DNA of 64,000 nucleotides from SIAJ01 sp963773845 (GTDB lineage Bacteria > Planctomycetota > Planctomycetia > Gemmatales > Gemmataceae): positions 534,569 to 598,568 of the forward strand of contig CAVZCU010000017.1 in NCBI GenBank assembly GCA_963773845.1, given 5' to 3'. Shown here in pieces: positions 1-11,371 of the stretch. Both the position numbers and the translations under genes were made by a program. Numbering within the stretch: position 1 is the first letter of the stretch; every line of letters begins with the position of its first letter. Under the pieces are notes generated by a model. The model did not search any database and was not told the DNA's origin. It saw nothing but the letters and a program-made list of their open reading frames with translations.

Positions 1-1947
1 GCCAGTCATGGCGTCCCAGACATAGACGGTCCGGTCGTCACAACAGGAAACCAGCCGTGTGCCGTCCCGACTGAAGCGCAGAACTTCGGGCTCGAGCCGG
101 TGGGGGACGCTGACATCAGCGCCGTCGGCCCGCGGCAACGTCCCAAATCAGGAAGCGCTTGCGGTCCGCGGCCACGCAGGCAACGATCTTGCCGTCCGGA
201 CTGAGTTCGAAGCTTCCGACCGGGAAGCGATTGTCGATCGTTCCACTCTTTTGCCGCGTGTTCAAGTTCCAGAGCTGAGCGAAAGGCGCGTCCGGACTGG
301 CGGACTGAACCGCGGCGATTGCTCCATCGGGCGAGATACCGATCGCTTGAATGTTGTCGCCGACGTGAATGATGTGTTGAGACGTGTCAAGTTGATGGTT
401 GAAGTAGCGCCACTCCCAGTTGCGATGTTCTTCCGAGGTGGCGAGGAGCGCGCGCGCGCGGACGCGGTGTTGTGCAATTGCATGGCGCTGCCCGCCGCGA
501 GCATGTTGGCCCGGTAGCGTTCCCAGCGTTCCTTGGCATTGGCCTCTTCGGCATTTTCACGAGCGTTTCGTTCGTCCGACGCCAAGGACTTCATCTGCAC
601 CGCCGCCACGCTAGATGCGACGGAGACGCCTGCCAGCAGGAAGACAACCACACCCAGAAGACTCGCGACGGCGGGGTTGCGTCGAGCCCACCGCCGCGTT
701 TGCTCCCACCGTGTCGCTCGTCGAGCCTGAATCGTCCGATCGGCCAGGAAGCGGCGCAAATCCTCCGCCAGCGCGTCGGCCGTCGCGTAGCGGTCTTTCG
801 GGTCTTTCGCCAAGCACTTGAGAACGATGGTTTCCAGGTCGCGGGGAATGTGCGGGTCCAATTTCCGTGGCCGAATCGGCGCTCGCGCAATACCAGTTCA
901 ATTAGCTTGCCGCGGTTTTTGGCCTCGAATGCCTGCTGCAGCGTGAGCAACTCATACAGCGTAATCCCGAGGCTATAGACATCACTCTGCGGCAGCGACA
1001 CACTTTCGAACCGTTCCGGGGCCATGTAGCGAATCGTGCCGATGATGTCGCCCGTGTGCGTCAGATCATCGCCGTCGGCCTTGGCCAGGCCGAAGTCGGT
1101 GATCCAGACCGTGCCTTGCATGTCGAGCAAGAGGTTGGACGGCTTGATATCCCGATGCAACACGCCTTGTTTATTGGCGTAGGCGAGTGCGTCGGCGACC
1201 TGAATGCCGATGCGGGCCACGCTGCGGTAGTACTCGGAGCCGGTGCGATTGACCGAAGACAAGCCGGAAGACGAGGTGTGACCGGACGATGAATCGACCC
1301 CCGATGCCGGGCCGGTGAGCGATCCGGATGCCAGACTGCACGCCACGCTCTGCGTCAACGCCTCCGCGGGTCCGGGCCGGTGGGGATTGACCTGGCCGAC
1401 GCAGTTGGCGCAGGTCGTTCACGACCCGGTCCAGTCCCTCGCCGCGGATGAACTGCATTGCGTAATAATGCGTGCCATTCTCATCGCCCGTGCCGAAGAC
1501 CGGCACGATATTCGTGTGATGCAGCCGGGCGGCTGACTTGGCCTCGCGGCGGAAACGCTCCAGGAACGTGGGATTGAGCAGGCCGTGGCCGGGAAGCACC
1601 TTGAGGGCGACGTGTCGACCGAGCGATACTTGCTCGGCTTCGTAAACGACGCCCATGCCGCCGCGACCGACTTCGCGAATGATGCGATAGTCGCCCAACT
1701 CGGGAAAAGAGTGGGCAACGCTTACCGTGGCCGGCCCAGTCTCGTCGCCAGCCATCGACGCATCGTGAATGGCGATCTTCTCCAACATCGCCATTGCCGG
1801 GAAGACTTCGCGAATCTCGCTCTCTAAATGAGGATGCCGATCGACGTATTCCTTGAGCGACGGTCGTTCGCCGCGCCGGTAACGCTCCAGGAACTCCTCG
1901 GCGAGGTTGTTCAAGAGCGCGAATTGTTCGGAATTGTCGGCGGCCAT
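1..1947 (-). CDS. Ser/Thr protein kinase with WD40 repeats (partial, frameshifted)
   Basis: Probable receptor-like Ser/Thr kinase acting at the inner membrane. An N-terminal segment (FLERYRRGERPSLKEY) shared with the upstream kinase precedes the kinase domain: glycine loop GRGGMG, VALKVL lysine, catalytic HRDIKPSN, DFGLAK, and a DVYSLGITLYELL segment. A transmembrane helix (VASLLGVVVFLLAGVSV) and a short coiled segment follow, then WD40 repeats such as LRFSRDGTRLVS, which run off the window start, so the 3' end is missing. The frame shifts near 1360, 870 and 440 while homology continues, so I read it as one gene. It lies 20 bp downstream of a paralogous kinase in the same operon. The targets are unknown. 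Confidence 0.8.
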
Positions 1948-1967
1948 TAAAAATCAGACCTCGCGGA

Positions 1968-4900
1968 TCACTTTGCCGGTTGAGCCTTTTTTCCTTCGAT
2001 CAATGCCTCCGCCTCGCGGAGCAACAAATCCAATTCCAGTCGTTCTTGCCATCGGACCGGCTCTCCGGTTCCACCCTGCTTAGGAAGCTTTCCCTGGCGA
2101 ATCTCGTGGACGAAATCAGCCGTCTTTTTCAGCCACTTTCGGGCCTCTTCCTTGTGGCCGAGCCGGTGGTGGGCCATCGCCATGACGACCCAGTCCCAGG
2201 CGGTGCCGCCCGATGGGTTTTCCTTCATTGCGGCATTGAGTTGCTCGACTGCCTGGTCGAATTTTTGAGCCCGATAGAGGACGGTTCCGAGTGTGCTCAG
2301 ATGCACCCAATGGTGAAACTGGCTGACTGCCTTCCGAGCAAGACCAACCGGCGCCGAATAATCGGCGACGCCGTCGGCTCCGAGCGCAAGACCAGGCGAT
2401 GTTGTTGGCCAGAACCCCGTTCTCGGTTTGGCCGAAACGTCGGAGCAGTTCGAGACACGCTCTCTGGTAGCTGCCCGCATCTTGTCGTTGCAGGCACAAC
2501 AAGAGGTAGGGATGCCAGGTGCGCCAATTGTCGGGTGATACGTCTTTGGCTCGGGCGAAGTAGCTGGCCGCCTTCGGCCAATCGCGCTGGTCGGCCGCCG
2601 CATTGCCCAGCGCGGCCAGTGTTTCGGGACTCGTGGTCAATTTCGGATCGAGTTCCTGGGCGCGGTCAAAGTCGGCAGTCGCGGCCTCGGTCCGACCGAG
2701 TCGGGTGAACGCAACAGCCCGATCCTGGAGGATTGCGGCGCGAAGCGAGCGATCGCCCAGCGTGTCGCCCCCGGCGCGACCGATTTCGAGCAATGCTTCG
2801 CGATAATGGGCAATTGCCGACATTGGCTGGTTGGTCTCGAGCAGAGTCTGGGCCGCCTTGCGGTGAAATGCAATGGACGCGGCTATGCCGCGCTGGCCGA
2901 ATTCCGGGCGCCTCTGGTTGAATGAATTCAGCCGCTGTAGCCACTGGTCCTTTGTCAGTCCGCTTTCGTCGCCTTGGTCGATTCGCTGGCCGGACGCCAA
3001 CTCGCCGAGCAGGCGATAGTCGTCGATTGGTATTTCGGGGACGGTCAGCAGCTTGGCCAATTCGATCCGGGCTAACGAGTCGACGAACGACGAAGAGGCC
3101 ACGACGCGCAACTGGTTCGGGGAAATGGCAAGAGCAGCAGTTGCGTGGATGGGGAGCTGAATCTTCGGTGCAATGAGCTTCCCCGTCGTCAGATCCCAGA
3201 CGTGCAGCTGACTCGCCAGAAGCCGGCCCGTCGTCAAGGCAAAACGTCCGTCAGGAGTCATGGCGACGGAGAGAACCTGGTCATCGTGTTTCAAGGGTGG
3301 ACACGCGAGTGTGCCAGCACGCCAATCCCACAGTCGGGCCTGACCGTCCGTACCGCCCGTGAGGAGGCGCCGACCGTCCGGACTAAAACAGACGCAAAAG
3401 AGGCCGTAATGGTCTCCAGGATGCGGGAGCGGTTTGGAAAGTGCTCGACCGGTGGCCAAGTCCCAGACCTGGGCGGCGTTCTTCCCGTTCACGGCAGTGG
3501 CGAGCAATCGGCTGTCGCTGGATAGCGCAAAACTTCGGCACGGGCCACCCTCCAGCACTGGGTGAATGGGGGGGCAACGAAGCCGGCCGGTCTCCGCGTC
3601 GCGAATTGTCACGATGTTGTCGCTGCCACTGGCGAGCGACACCAGCGTGCTTCCATCGGCGGTATAGTCGAGACGCGAAATTCGTCCTTCCGCGGATTGG
3701 CCCTCAAGCATCAGGTTCAGAATCTGTTTGCCGTTGCGATTGTCGAAGACGATCAACTCGCCGCCAGCGCACAGGACGGCGACCTGAGTTGAGGACGGAC
3801 GGGCGGCTACACTTCGCGGCGGTCCCGGCAACCGCTGCGGCGCCGCAATTGTCTTGCCCGTGAGGACGTCGTTTAGCGCGAGCCAGCCATTTCCGTTTTC
3901 CAGGGACACCGCCGCCACGGTGCGGTTGTCGGCGCCGACGCATGAATCGATCAACGCCCCGTGCAGAGCGATCTCGGGTCCGGCCGCGGTTCCCGTGCTT
4001 GCATCGATGACGAAAAACCCAGCACTGCCGATCGGCGAAAAGGAATAGGGCTTTTCGTGCCAGATCCCCGGTGCGATCCATTGCCCATTGAAGCTCGGGC
4101 GCACGATTCCTTGCCAGTTGGTGGGACGAACCTCGGCGATGCCACCGATGGAGCGTTGCCATATGCGGATCAAACCATCACCCAGCGTCGCCAGATGAGT
4201 ATTGTCGCTTGCAATGGCACACCGGCTGACGATTCCCATGTGGGGGAGCGGTGAGCCAACCGGCTTGCCATCGGGAATGGACCAAAAGCGCGCCGTCGAG
4301 TCCCAACTCACGGACAATAGAGTCCTGCCATCAGGGCTTACGACCATTTGGTCAACGAGACCGGTGTGCCCGGTAAAATGGATCGACGTCGTTCCGTTGT
4401 CGGCAGTCTTCCAAACTTCGGGACCAGACATGCCCACGGTGGCGAACCAGTCGCCACGCGGGCTGGCGACAACGCCCATCGCGTGGCTGGGCCGCGCCCG
4501 AATCACGCCCGGTCCCGCCGGCTTTCCGGTTTCCAAATCCCAGCACGTCAGCTCCGTTGGCCGGCCGCCGTCGCTGTACGAACTCAGCGTGATGAGCCGA
4601 CGCTCGTTTTCAACCAGAACCGGCGGACTGGCATAGCGCGGTTGGTGAGGTAGAGGTTCGTATAGAGGCGCCCACTGCTGGGGACCGCCTGGCACGGCGA
4701 ACACGCGAACTTTTCGGTCGATGCAAGCTGTGATCAAGCGATTGCCGGCCCGATTGAACAACATGGAGTGGACGGGCTGCGGGTGCTTCCATTCGCCCGG
4801 CAGAAGGGTACGTGAAGACACCCCGAGAATCCGAACCGCCGAACCGGCGATGGCGAGGTACTTTCCGTTCGGGCTAAATGCCAGCGCAGTGATGGCGCCT

Positions 4901-6987
4901 TCCGATTTGACTTCTTGAAGGATTCGCCCGTCGGGGACGCCGCGAATCTGCACGACGCCGGACTGGTAGCCGATCGCCAGCCATTCCCCATCGGGGCTCC
5001 AGCACGCCGTTCCCACTTGCGGGACCTCGTTGCACCAGGCGAGATATTTGTCCTGTCGCCAATCCCGTACAAATAGGTGGCCATCCGACATGAGCAGGAG
5101 CAGGTCGCCCCCGGGGCGAAACTCCATCAAGCTGACGGATGCCATCGGAAACGCGCGAACCGGTATGGTGAGTTTGCGCGCCCAGTTCCGGGCCCGGAGG
5201 CGGTTGTCGGCCTGGCGCTCCGGGTCGGCTGTTCCATTTTCCGCGGCCTTGCTGAACCACAGCACCGCTCGCGCCGGATCGTCGCGCGCCGCGGCCATCA
5301 ATCCGCGGGACGTCTGCATATCCACGAGCGTGATCTCGGCCCGATTCTGGGCGTCTTCCGCGGTCTTCTTGGCGGCGCTGTTCTCCTCGGCGAGTCGCTG
5401 GTTGCGCTCGGCCAGGGCAACCTTCGTTTGCACGAGTCCGCGCTGTTCCCGCTCTTGATTCCGGAAATAGGCCGCGGCAACGATGGCGCCGCCCGCAATC
5501 GCCACCAACAGGATCATCACAACTGCCGCGAGCGACGCCACGGTCCGGTGTTGACGAGCCCAGCGCCAAACGGCTTCCACGGCTGTCTGCCGCCGGGCCA
5601 GAATTGGCTCGTCGTCGATGAAGCGCTGCAAATCGGAGGCAAAATCCTCTGCGGTCGCATAGCGCCGGCCCGGCTCGCGGGCGATCGCCTTGTGAACGAT
5701 CGTCACCAGGTCGCGCGGAACCTCTCGATTGACTTTGTCGAGAGCGGGACGTTCGCCCGTGGTCACCTGCTTGATCAGCTTGTGGCGATCCCTTTCAGCG
5801 AATGCCGGCCGCATCGCCAGCAGCTCGTACATCGTCAGGCCGAGCGAATAGACATCGCCACGCGCGTCGGTGCGGCCCTCGAAGGCTTCCGGCGGCATGT
5901 AACGCAGGGTGCCGAGTACGTCGCCCGTATGGGTCAGATTTTCCGCGTCGGGACCAGCGACTTTGGCGAGGCCAAAGTCGGTCACCCACACCGTGCCGCG
6001 AAGGTCCAGAAGAAGGTTCGACGGTTTGATGTCGCGATGCAGGATGCCCTGCTTGTGCGCGTAGTCCAGCGCATCGGCCACTTGCCGGCCGATGCTGGCG
6101 ACGCTTTGCCAGTAATTCTGTTTCTTTGCCGAAGTCTTGTATCCAGAGCTGCTGGCAGCCGGCAGCGTGAGCGACGAGGACGAAACCGTAAATGAATCCG
6201 ATAGCCGCGTGGAGTGAGTGGCGACGCTGGGCGATGCGATGGCAGCGCGAGGTTCCGCATCGGGCGAATCCTGCGTCGCGGCAAATGGCCGTTGCGGGTC
6301 GGGGCCGATCGCGTCTTGGGCGCTCGAAGTCGCGTGTTGAAACGCGCCGGTCAAAAGCGAGCGAGCCACATCGGCGGCGGAGACATCTCGACGCGAGACC
6401 CGGATTTCGCCAGCAGTCGGCCGGCCGGACGGTGTGCATTCGGCGCCGGGCTGAAGGCGCTGCAGCTCATCCATGACTGCATCGAGGCCGAGCCCCTGAA
6501 TGAACTGCATGACGTAATACGGCTGCCCGTCCTGTTCGCCCACGCCGAAGACCGGAACGATGTTGGTGTGGTGCAGCTTGGCCGTGGCTTTGGCTTCGCG
6601 CTCAAAGCGGATTCGCTGTTTGGCATCGCGAATTTGCTGTGGCAAAACTTTGAGCGCCACGTGCCGACCGAGTGAAACTTGCTCGGCCTCGTAAACGACC
6701 CCCATGCCGCCACGGCCCACTTCGCGGATCAAACGAAAATCGCCGAGTTGCGCAAAAGGAAGTTTGCCGCGAGGCCCCGCCATCGCTCCGCCGTCGACGC
6801 CATCCTCCGAGAGGGCGATCTTCTCCATCATCGCCATGGCAGGGAAGACGTCGCGAATTTCATCGGCGAGGTCCGGAAATCGATCGGTATATTCCTTGAG
6901 CGGCGGCCGCTCGCCTTTGCGATAGCGCTCCAGGAACTCCTCGGCGAGTTCGAGCACGGCACCGGATTTCGCGTCCGAGTCCGACAT
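1968..6987 (-). CDS. Ser/Thr protein kinase with WD40 and TPR repeats
   Basis: Large (about 1,670 aa) membrane-anchored kinase. In order: FLERYRKGERPPLKEY N-terminal segment, kinase domain from about residue 83 (GRGGMG loop, VALKVL, HRDIKPSN, DFGLAK), a Ser-rich insertion of about 90 residues inside the kinase domain near 190-290, one transmembrane helix near 500 (LAAVVMILLVAIAGGAIVA), an alanine-rich coiled coil, many WD40 repeats (about 640-1290; for example WSPDGEWLAIG, VVSPDGRTLLS) and C-terminal TPRs. I chose ATG 6987 because AGGAGT lies 5 nt upstream; a GTG at 7011 overlaps the sigma factor stop. The frame shifts near 2390, just after NNIAWSC. It follows the sigma factor by 20 bp, so the two are probably co-transcribed. 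Confidence 0.85.
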
Positions 6988-7007
6988 GGGCAACTCCTGT
7001 GGATCCG

Positions 7008-7644
7008 TCACAGCTCATCGAACCCCGGAATGCTCGACAAAATCTCGCGCAGCCGCTTGATCGCCCGCAAGTAGCGGCTGCCGGCGCCGGCTTTAGACAT
7101 CCCCAGCACATCGGCGATTTCACTGGTGCTCAACTGTTCGAAATGCTTCGAGCGCCAGCACCTCGCGGTCGATCGGGTCCATGCCGCTCAGAGCATCCTG
7201 CACCAGCAAGCGCACCTCGGCCTTCATGGCCGCTTGCGACGGTGTTGTCATCTGCCCGAGCAGCTGTGCGGCCAGCGAGATCGAGTCGGCTTCCGGCAGA
7301 CCGCCGCGGTGGAGTGAGATTTCCCGGTCGACATCGCGCGATTGTGTTCCGAGATGCCGGCGGTGGATTTCCGTCAGCTTCAGGCCGGTCATGTGCCTGA
7401 GCCAAAGGAAAAAGGGCAACTTGGGATCGGCGACATACTCGGGCAAACGGCGGGAAACGTCGAGGTAGGCTTCCTGAAGAACGTCCGAATCGTCCACGCG
7501 GCCTTGCAGCCGGCGGCTCAGGCGCAGATGGACCATTCGCTTTAATCGGCCGCGATAATGCGAATAAAGTTCGCGCGCCGCCACCTCATCGCCGGTCGCA
7601 GCCCGCGTCAACAGTGCGGTTTCGTCGTTCAATTCATCCGCCAT
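7008..7644 (-). CDS. ECF-type RNA polymerase sigma factor
   Basis: Directs RNA polymerase to specific promoters. About 212 aa. Sigma region 2 is visible in RVDDSDVLQEAYLDVSRRL and PFFLWLRHMTGLKL, and region 4 in LSGMDPIDREVLAL continuing, after a one-base frame break near 7160, with HFEQLSTSEIADVLGM and a recognition-helix segment SRYLRAIKRLREIL. This is the planctomycete ECF type that commonly sits beside Ser/Thr kinases, and the first kinase gene starts 20 bp downstream, so kinase signalling may modulate it. The break is a single extra G in GCTCGAAGCATTTC, which looks like a base-calling error. No anti-sigma gene is adjacent. Confidence 0.85.
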
Positions 7645-7826
7645 GCGCGTCTCTACCTAATGTAAGTGCCAACGCGGGCCGAGCGTCTCTATCTTGCTCA
7701 TGTTTTCGGCGATACGATTGTACACTCCCGGATTGGCGTTCTCATCAAGCGCTTCGAGTTACTCGACGGATACACACGGGACGCCCTGCCTTGGATAAGC
7801 TGATTTCAGCTCTCGGAGGCGCGCAC

Positions 7827-8924
7827 ATGGGTATCCTCCATCGCCTTTTTGGCCGACGGGCCGCCGATGTCTGGCGGACCGAGGCTCGGTTGCTTCAGCG
7901 GCTGGGTTACGTTCACCCGCCGGAAGCCGTGCAGTGGATCAGCACATCCGTTTGCGATCTGAGCTGTCCGCATTGCTATTCGCACGCCGGCAAAAAATCG
8001 CATGGTGAACTCACGACCGATGAGGCGAAGACACTCATCGTCGACGAATTGGTTCGACTCAATCGGCCCGTCCTCGTTATTGCCGGCGGTGAGACGCTGT
8101 TGCGCAAAGACTTTGGCGCGATCATCGACTATGCCCAACGTCGCGCGGTACCCTGGGCGATCCACACGCATGGAGGACGAGTGGAGCAACACCTTGAGAC
8201 GTTCGCGAAGTACCCCCCGGTGATGGCGGCGATCAGCCTCGATGGCCCACGCGAATATCACGATCGCTTTCGTGGCAGGGCCGGGTCATTTGATGCGGCC
8301 ATCCGGGCGATGCAGGCGCTCAACCGCATTGGCGTCGCGGAAGTCGTCGCGGGCACAACGATCAACCGGGAAAACGCCGATCTTCTGGCCGACATGGTCG
8401 AAGATGTATTCGACAGCGGCGCGGATTCGTGGGGCTTTCACTTGATGACCCCCGAGGGCCGGGCCAACGAGCACCTCGACATCTTGCCCACACCGATGCA
8501 ACTGCGGCGTGTCGCCGGCTTCGGCCGCCGGCTTCGGTCGGTGTTTCACGTTGAACTCGACAACGAATGGGGCGGGGCGGGCCGTGATGATTGCTTCTAC
8601 CGCGACAACACGTTCGCCTGCGGCGCTGGCCGATTTTCGTGCGTCATAGCGGCGACCGGTGAGGTGATGCCATGCACGACAACGGACCTGAGCGAGAGTC
8701 AGGGCAACGTTCGCGACAAGCGCTTGAGCCAAATCTGGGCGGAGGGATTCGCTCCATTTCGATCGGCCGGCAATGGCCTGGAATCCGACTGTGATGATTG
8801 TTGGCTCAACACTCGGCACGGTCACTCGTGCCGGCCGGCGTTCTCACTCGACTTGTTCGAACCCGATGGCCGGCGGCTGATTCCCCTTTTGCAAATGCGA
8901 GCGCGCGAGGAGGTGCTGTCATGA
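7827..8924 (+). CDS. Radical SAM/SPASM domain protein
   Basis: Radical S-adenosylmethionine enzyme, 365 aa. The cluster-binding motif CDLSCPHC (CxxxCxxC) lies near residues 39-46 after a short N-terminal helix, followed by a typical partial TIM barrel (VLVIAGGETLLRKDF, AAISLDGPREYHDRFRG). The C-terminus carries a SPASM-like cysteine set (FACGAGRFSC, VMPCTTT, DCDDCW, SC), usual in enzymes that modify peptides or proteins or mature quinone cofactors. The ATG at 7827 has GGAGG 7 nt upstream. The stop overlaps the next start (ATGA), so the downstream membrane protein is translationally coupled and may be its partner. The substrate is unknown and I see no obvious precursor peptide nearby. Confidence 0.85.
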   Translation: MGILHRLFGRRAADVWRTEARLLQRLGYVHPPEAVQWISTSVCDLSCPHCYSHAGKKSHGELTTDEAKTLIVDELVRLNRPVLVIAGGETLLRKDFGAIIDYAQRRAVPWAIHTHGGRVEQHLETFAKYPPVMAAISLDGPREYHDRFRGRAGSFDAAIRAMQALNRIGVAEVVAGTTINRENADLLADMVEDVFDSGADSWGFHLMTPEGRANEHLDILPTPMQLRRVAGFGRRLRSVFHVELDNEWGGAGRDDCFYRDNTFACGAGRFSCVIAATGEVMPCTTTDLSESQGNVRDKRLSQIWAEGFAPFRSAGNGLESDCDDCWLNTRHGHSCRPAFSLDLFEPDGRRLIPLLQMRAREEVLS

Positions 8925-10240
8925 GATGGATCACCGTCCTCATCTTCTGGATCGTCGCTGTGCTGGTCGCCTTGATGATCCTGCGCCGCGTTCGCCGTGG
9001 CAAGCCGGTCGTGCTGACGGGCCGCTGGTCGCCCCGAGTGGTGCGCATGATTGCCGTCGTGTTGGTAGTGGTCGGGGTCGACGAACAGCCGCTGCCCGAC
9101 GCGACTGCGGCCCCCGCGAAGCTGCCGATCCGCGGCCAGGACGACCAGTTGCCGGCAACCATTAAACCATACACGATCGAGACCTGGCTGATCGTCCATC
9201 AGGAAAACAGTCGATACGCGGTTGCTCGGCAGGCCCTCGTTCGTGCGCTCGCTGGACGCCCACTGACGGACAAGCAACTCACCAACGCGAAGGACTACGC
9301 GGGCTACCTCCGTGGGACGATTCAGAAGCTAGTTCTGGCGGACTTGGCGGCGATTGCGGAAAAGAAACCGCTGCCGGCCGCGTCCGACGCCGACTTGAGA
9401 GCCGCACTCGACGAATTAGAAAAGAACGGGCAATTCGATCACGTCTGGAATGCGTATCTGTGGCGAAAGGCGTCCGCCGAGCCGAAGGACATGGCCGTGC
9501 GAATCGAATTGTTTGCGCGCATCCGGCAGCACGCGCGAATCACCGATGCCTTGATCCGCGCTTATGCGCAAGTGAAACCGCTCATGCAACCGCCACGGGC
9601 ATGGGGAAGCAAAGCCGGCCCCAAGCCGGGCGATATGGGGGCGATCAAAGCATATCAAGCTTCTTTGACCGATATGCTCAAGGCGGCGAACGACGTACTG
9701 CCGACCACGGATGAAGGAACTTGGAAACGCGATGGCGTGGCGCTGATCAAACCGATCGCCGGCTCGCCGGCCCCAATGTTGATTCGTGCCGGGAAGGAAC
9801 GGACCATGCCCACCGAAGTGTCCACGCGCTTCGGCCGGCTCGACCTGTTGAAGACCGGCGACAACGCCGCTTCGATCAACCACGAATGGCTCGGCAAGAT
9901 CGACCTACCGGCGAACAAGCTGATCTCCGTTTGGGATCTGCCAAATCTACTGCCCGACGCCGCGAAACAGAAACTCGATGCAGCCGTGCTCGATGCGCTG
10001 AAGAACAATTCCGAGGACGCCGCCGATCGGTTGGAGCGCTGCCTGGCCATCTCGCACGAGGCGATCCGTGCCGGCCTTAAAGAATTGCCCAAAGCGAAGG
10101 GCGCTCCCCGGCTGCGCTTGATATTGACACTCTTCGACGACACCGCGATGCCGAGCCTGCCGGTTTATCGAGCGGCGCAAAACTTGAACGGCCGTATTCC
10201 CGGTGGCTTCGGGGCTGGAGGGGGTCCAGCGAAGAGATGA
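8921..10240 (+). CDS. Membrane-anchored protein of unknown function, coupled to radical SAM gene
   Basis: 439 aa, family not recognised. The N-terminus has two hydrophobic segments (about residues 4-22, ITVLIFWIVAVLVALMIL; and about 40-52, VRMIAVVLVVVGV) separated by an Arg-rich loop. The rest is a long soluble, mostly helical region with no visible catalytic motif and ends in a Gly-rich tail. The start overlaps the radical SAM stop by 4 bp, so the two proteins are probably made in a fixed ratio. It could be an anchoring partner or substrate of the radical SAM enzyme; this is inference from coupling only. A palindromic repeat follows directly and may end transcription. Confidence 0.7.
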   Translation: MRWITVLIFWIVAVLVALMILRRVRRGKPVVLTGRWSPRVVRMIAVVLVVVGVDEQPLPDATAAPAKLPIRGQDDQLPATIKPYTIETWLIVHQENSRYAVARQALVRALAGRPLTDKQLTNAKDYAGYLRGTIQKLVLADLAAIAEKKPLPAASDADLRAALDELEKNGQFDHVWNAYLWRKASAEPKDMAVRIELFARIRQHARITDALIRAYAQVKPLMQPPRAWGSKAGPKPGDMGAIKAYQASLTDMLKAANDVLPTTDEGTWKRDGVALIKPIAGSPAPMLIRAGKERTMPTEVSTRFGRLDLLKTGDNAASINHEWLGKIDLPANKLISVWDLPNLLPDAAKQKLDAAVLDALKNNSEDAADRLERCLAISHEAIRAGLKELPKAKGAPRLRLILTLFDDTAMPSLPVYRAAQNLNGRIPGGFGAGGGPAKR

Positions 10241-10244
10241 CCCC

Positions 10245-10271
10245 GTAGGACGGATTGGCAATCCGTCCCAC
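10245..10271. repeat. Dispersed GGACGGATT palindrome
   Basis: Arms GGACGGATT and AATCCGTCC around a 3-nt GGC centre. It lies between two convergent genes, where it could act as a bidirectional terminator. The same sequence recurs at 34238-34325 (three copies) and 49698-49720, so it is a dispersed element and not a unique terminator. Confidence 0.8.
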
Positions 10272-10276
10272 CAAGG

Positions 10277-10634
10277 TCAAGCCGAGTGCCTCAAGAGATA
10301 CGCCCGTTTGAATTCGCGGGGCGTGCCGCCGTCGACAATCTCCACCCAGACCACGACGAACCGCGGTGTGCTGCCGCCGACGGCAATGCGCACCTCGTCG
10401 CCATCCGCATAAACCGGCGTGCCGGTTCCGGCGGTTCGCGTACAGCCGTCCAGGACATCGGCGTCAACGTCGAGTTCGATGTAGTGCGTCCACTCCAGAA
10501 CGCCGTCGGCCGCCATCCGTCCGCGGGCGAAGTCGGCGACTATTCGGCACGGCACATTGCTATGGGTCGGCGCCGGCGCCAAACGGCCGATACACGTCGC
10601 AGGTCAATTGCAGGAATTCAGCGGGGAATGCCAT
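10277..10634 (-). CDS. Phage head-tail joining-like protein (frameshifted)
   Basis: Small (about 118 aa) protein at the promoter-distal end of the phage head module. It starts MAFPAEFLQLTCDVYRP at ATG 10634, 9 bp after the connector gene, and continues after a frame break near 10570 with VPCRIVADFARGR, HYIELDVDADVLDG and VWVEIVDGG. Position, size and beta-rich composition suit a head-tail stopper or joining protein that seals the connector after DNA packaging. The assignment rests mainly on gene order. The reading frame ends just before a dispersed palindrome, and no tail gene follows. Confidence 0.55.
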
Positions 10635-10643
10635 GGCCGAATC

Positions 10644-11264
10644 TCACAGTTCGGGAACGCGATACAGATCCAACAATTCGCGCACATCGGCCGGCAACCC
10701 GGCGCTGCTCTTGCCGAAGATCACGAACGTCTCGCCGTATTTCTGCTGGGCCACGTTTTCAAAATTGCTCGCCGACTCGGTCTTCACCTGGCGATACCAG
10801 TGACCGACCAGCCGGGCGTATGCTTTTTTCACATCGTTGGGGACCGAACTCGTCGCCGTCGCATACACAACTTGCACGACCCGCGGCCCCCGCGTCCAGA
10901 CGCGGATGTCCGTGTTGACAAGTCCATTTACATTGCGAGGCAAGAACGGCCCGCTCACCGACTGAATCACGCCGCGATCCGTGTGAACGACATACGAACT
11001 GGATGACACGAGCGTATCCGATCCGAATACCTGGTTCGGATCGACCTTCACGCTCGTCACCGAATCGACGGGGAAGTTGCGCAGGAGAATGAACTCACTA
11101 CCGCCGGGGTGATACTCCGTGAATGAGCCCCCAGCGAAATCGCGATTGCAATAATTCGCGATCGCCGCATCGGCGGAGTCCTGCAAGAGACCCAGCAAAG
11201 TATCGTCGGCGCTCGTCGTAATGCCGAGCCGGGCTTTGACGTTGGCCAAGGTGTCTAAGGACAT
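10644..11264 (-). CDS. Phage gp6-like head-tail connector protein
   Basis: 206 aa starting at MSLDTLANVKARLG. That opening, with ITTSADDTLLGLLQDSADAAIANYCNR, is the hallmark of HK97 gp6-like head-tail connector proteins: an N-terminal helical bundle that makes a ring under the portal. The middle is beta-rich (GSEFILLRNFPVDSVTSVKVD) and the end is helical (VPNDVKKAYARLVGHWYRQ). ATG 11264 is favoured over an upstream start because the upstream residues come from the TTGAAACTT-type repeat. It lies between the small capsid-associated protein and the joining protein, as expected for such modules. The frame is intact. Confidence 0.75.
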   Translation of the reverse strand: MSLDTLANVKARLGITTSADDTLLGLLQDSADAAIANYCNRDFAGGSFTEYHPGGSEFILLRNFPVDSVTSVKVDPNQVFGSDTLVSSSSYVVHTDRGVIQSVSGPFLPRNVNGLVNTDIRVWTRGPRVVQVVYATATSSVPNDVKKAYARLVGHWYRQVKTESASNFENVAQQKYGETFVIFGKSSAGLPADVRELLDLYRVPEL

Positions 11265-11289
11265 GACAAAGCTCCCGGAGGGAGTTTCA

Positions 11290-11371
11290 GGTTCCAATTT
11301 TCAAGTTCCAAGTTTTTGGGATCGACCAACTTGAAACTTGAAACTTGAAACTTGAAACCTGGAAGTTGAAA
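11290..11371. repeat. Short-period CAAGTT/TTGAAAC repeats
   Basis: Intergenic stretch between two phage genes built from CAAGTTCCAAG and repeated ACTTGAAACTTGAAAC units. It can fold on itself because both orientations are present. A related patch lies at 11785-11845. It has no coding sense and its function is unknown. Confidence 0.7.

Noticed and set aside
3145..3525. Plus-strand frames inside the kinase-WD40 gene
   Set aside because: They mirror the coding strand of a well-supported kinase gene in a GC-rich genome.
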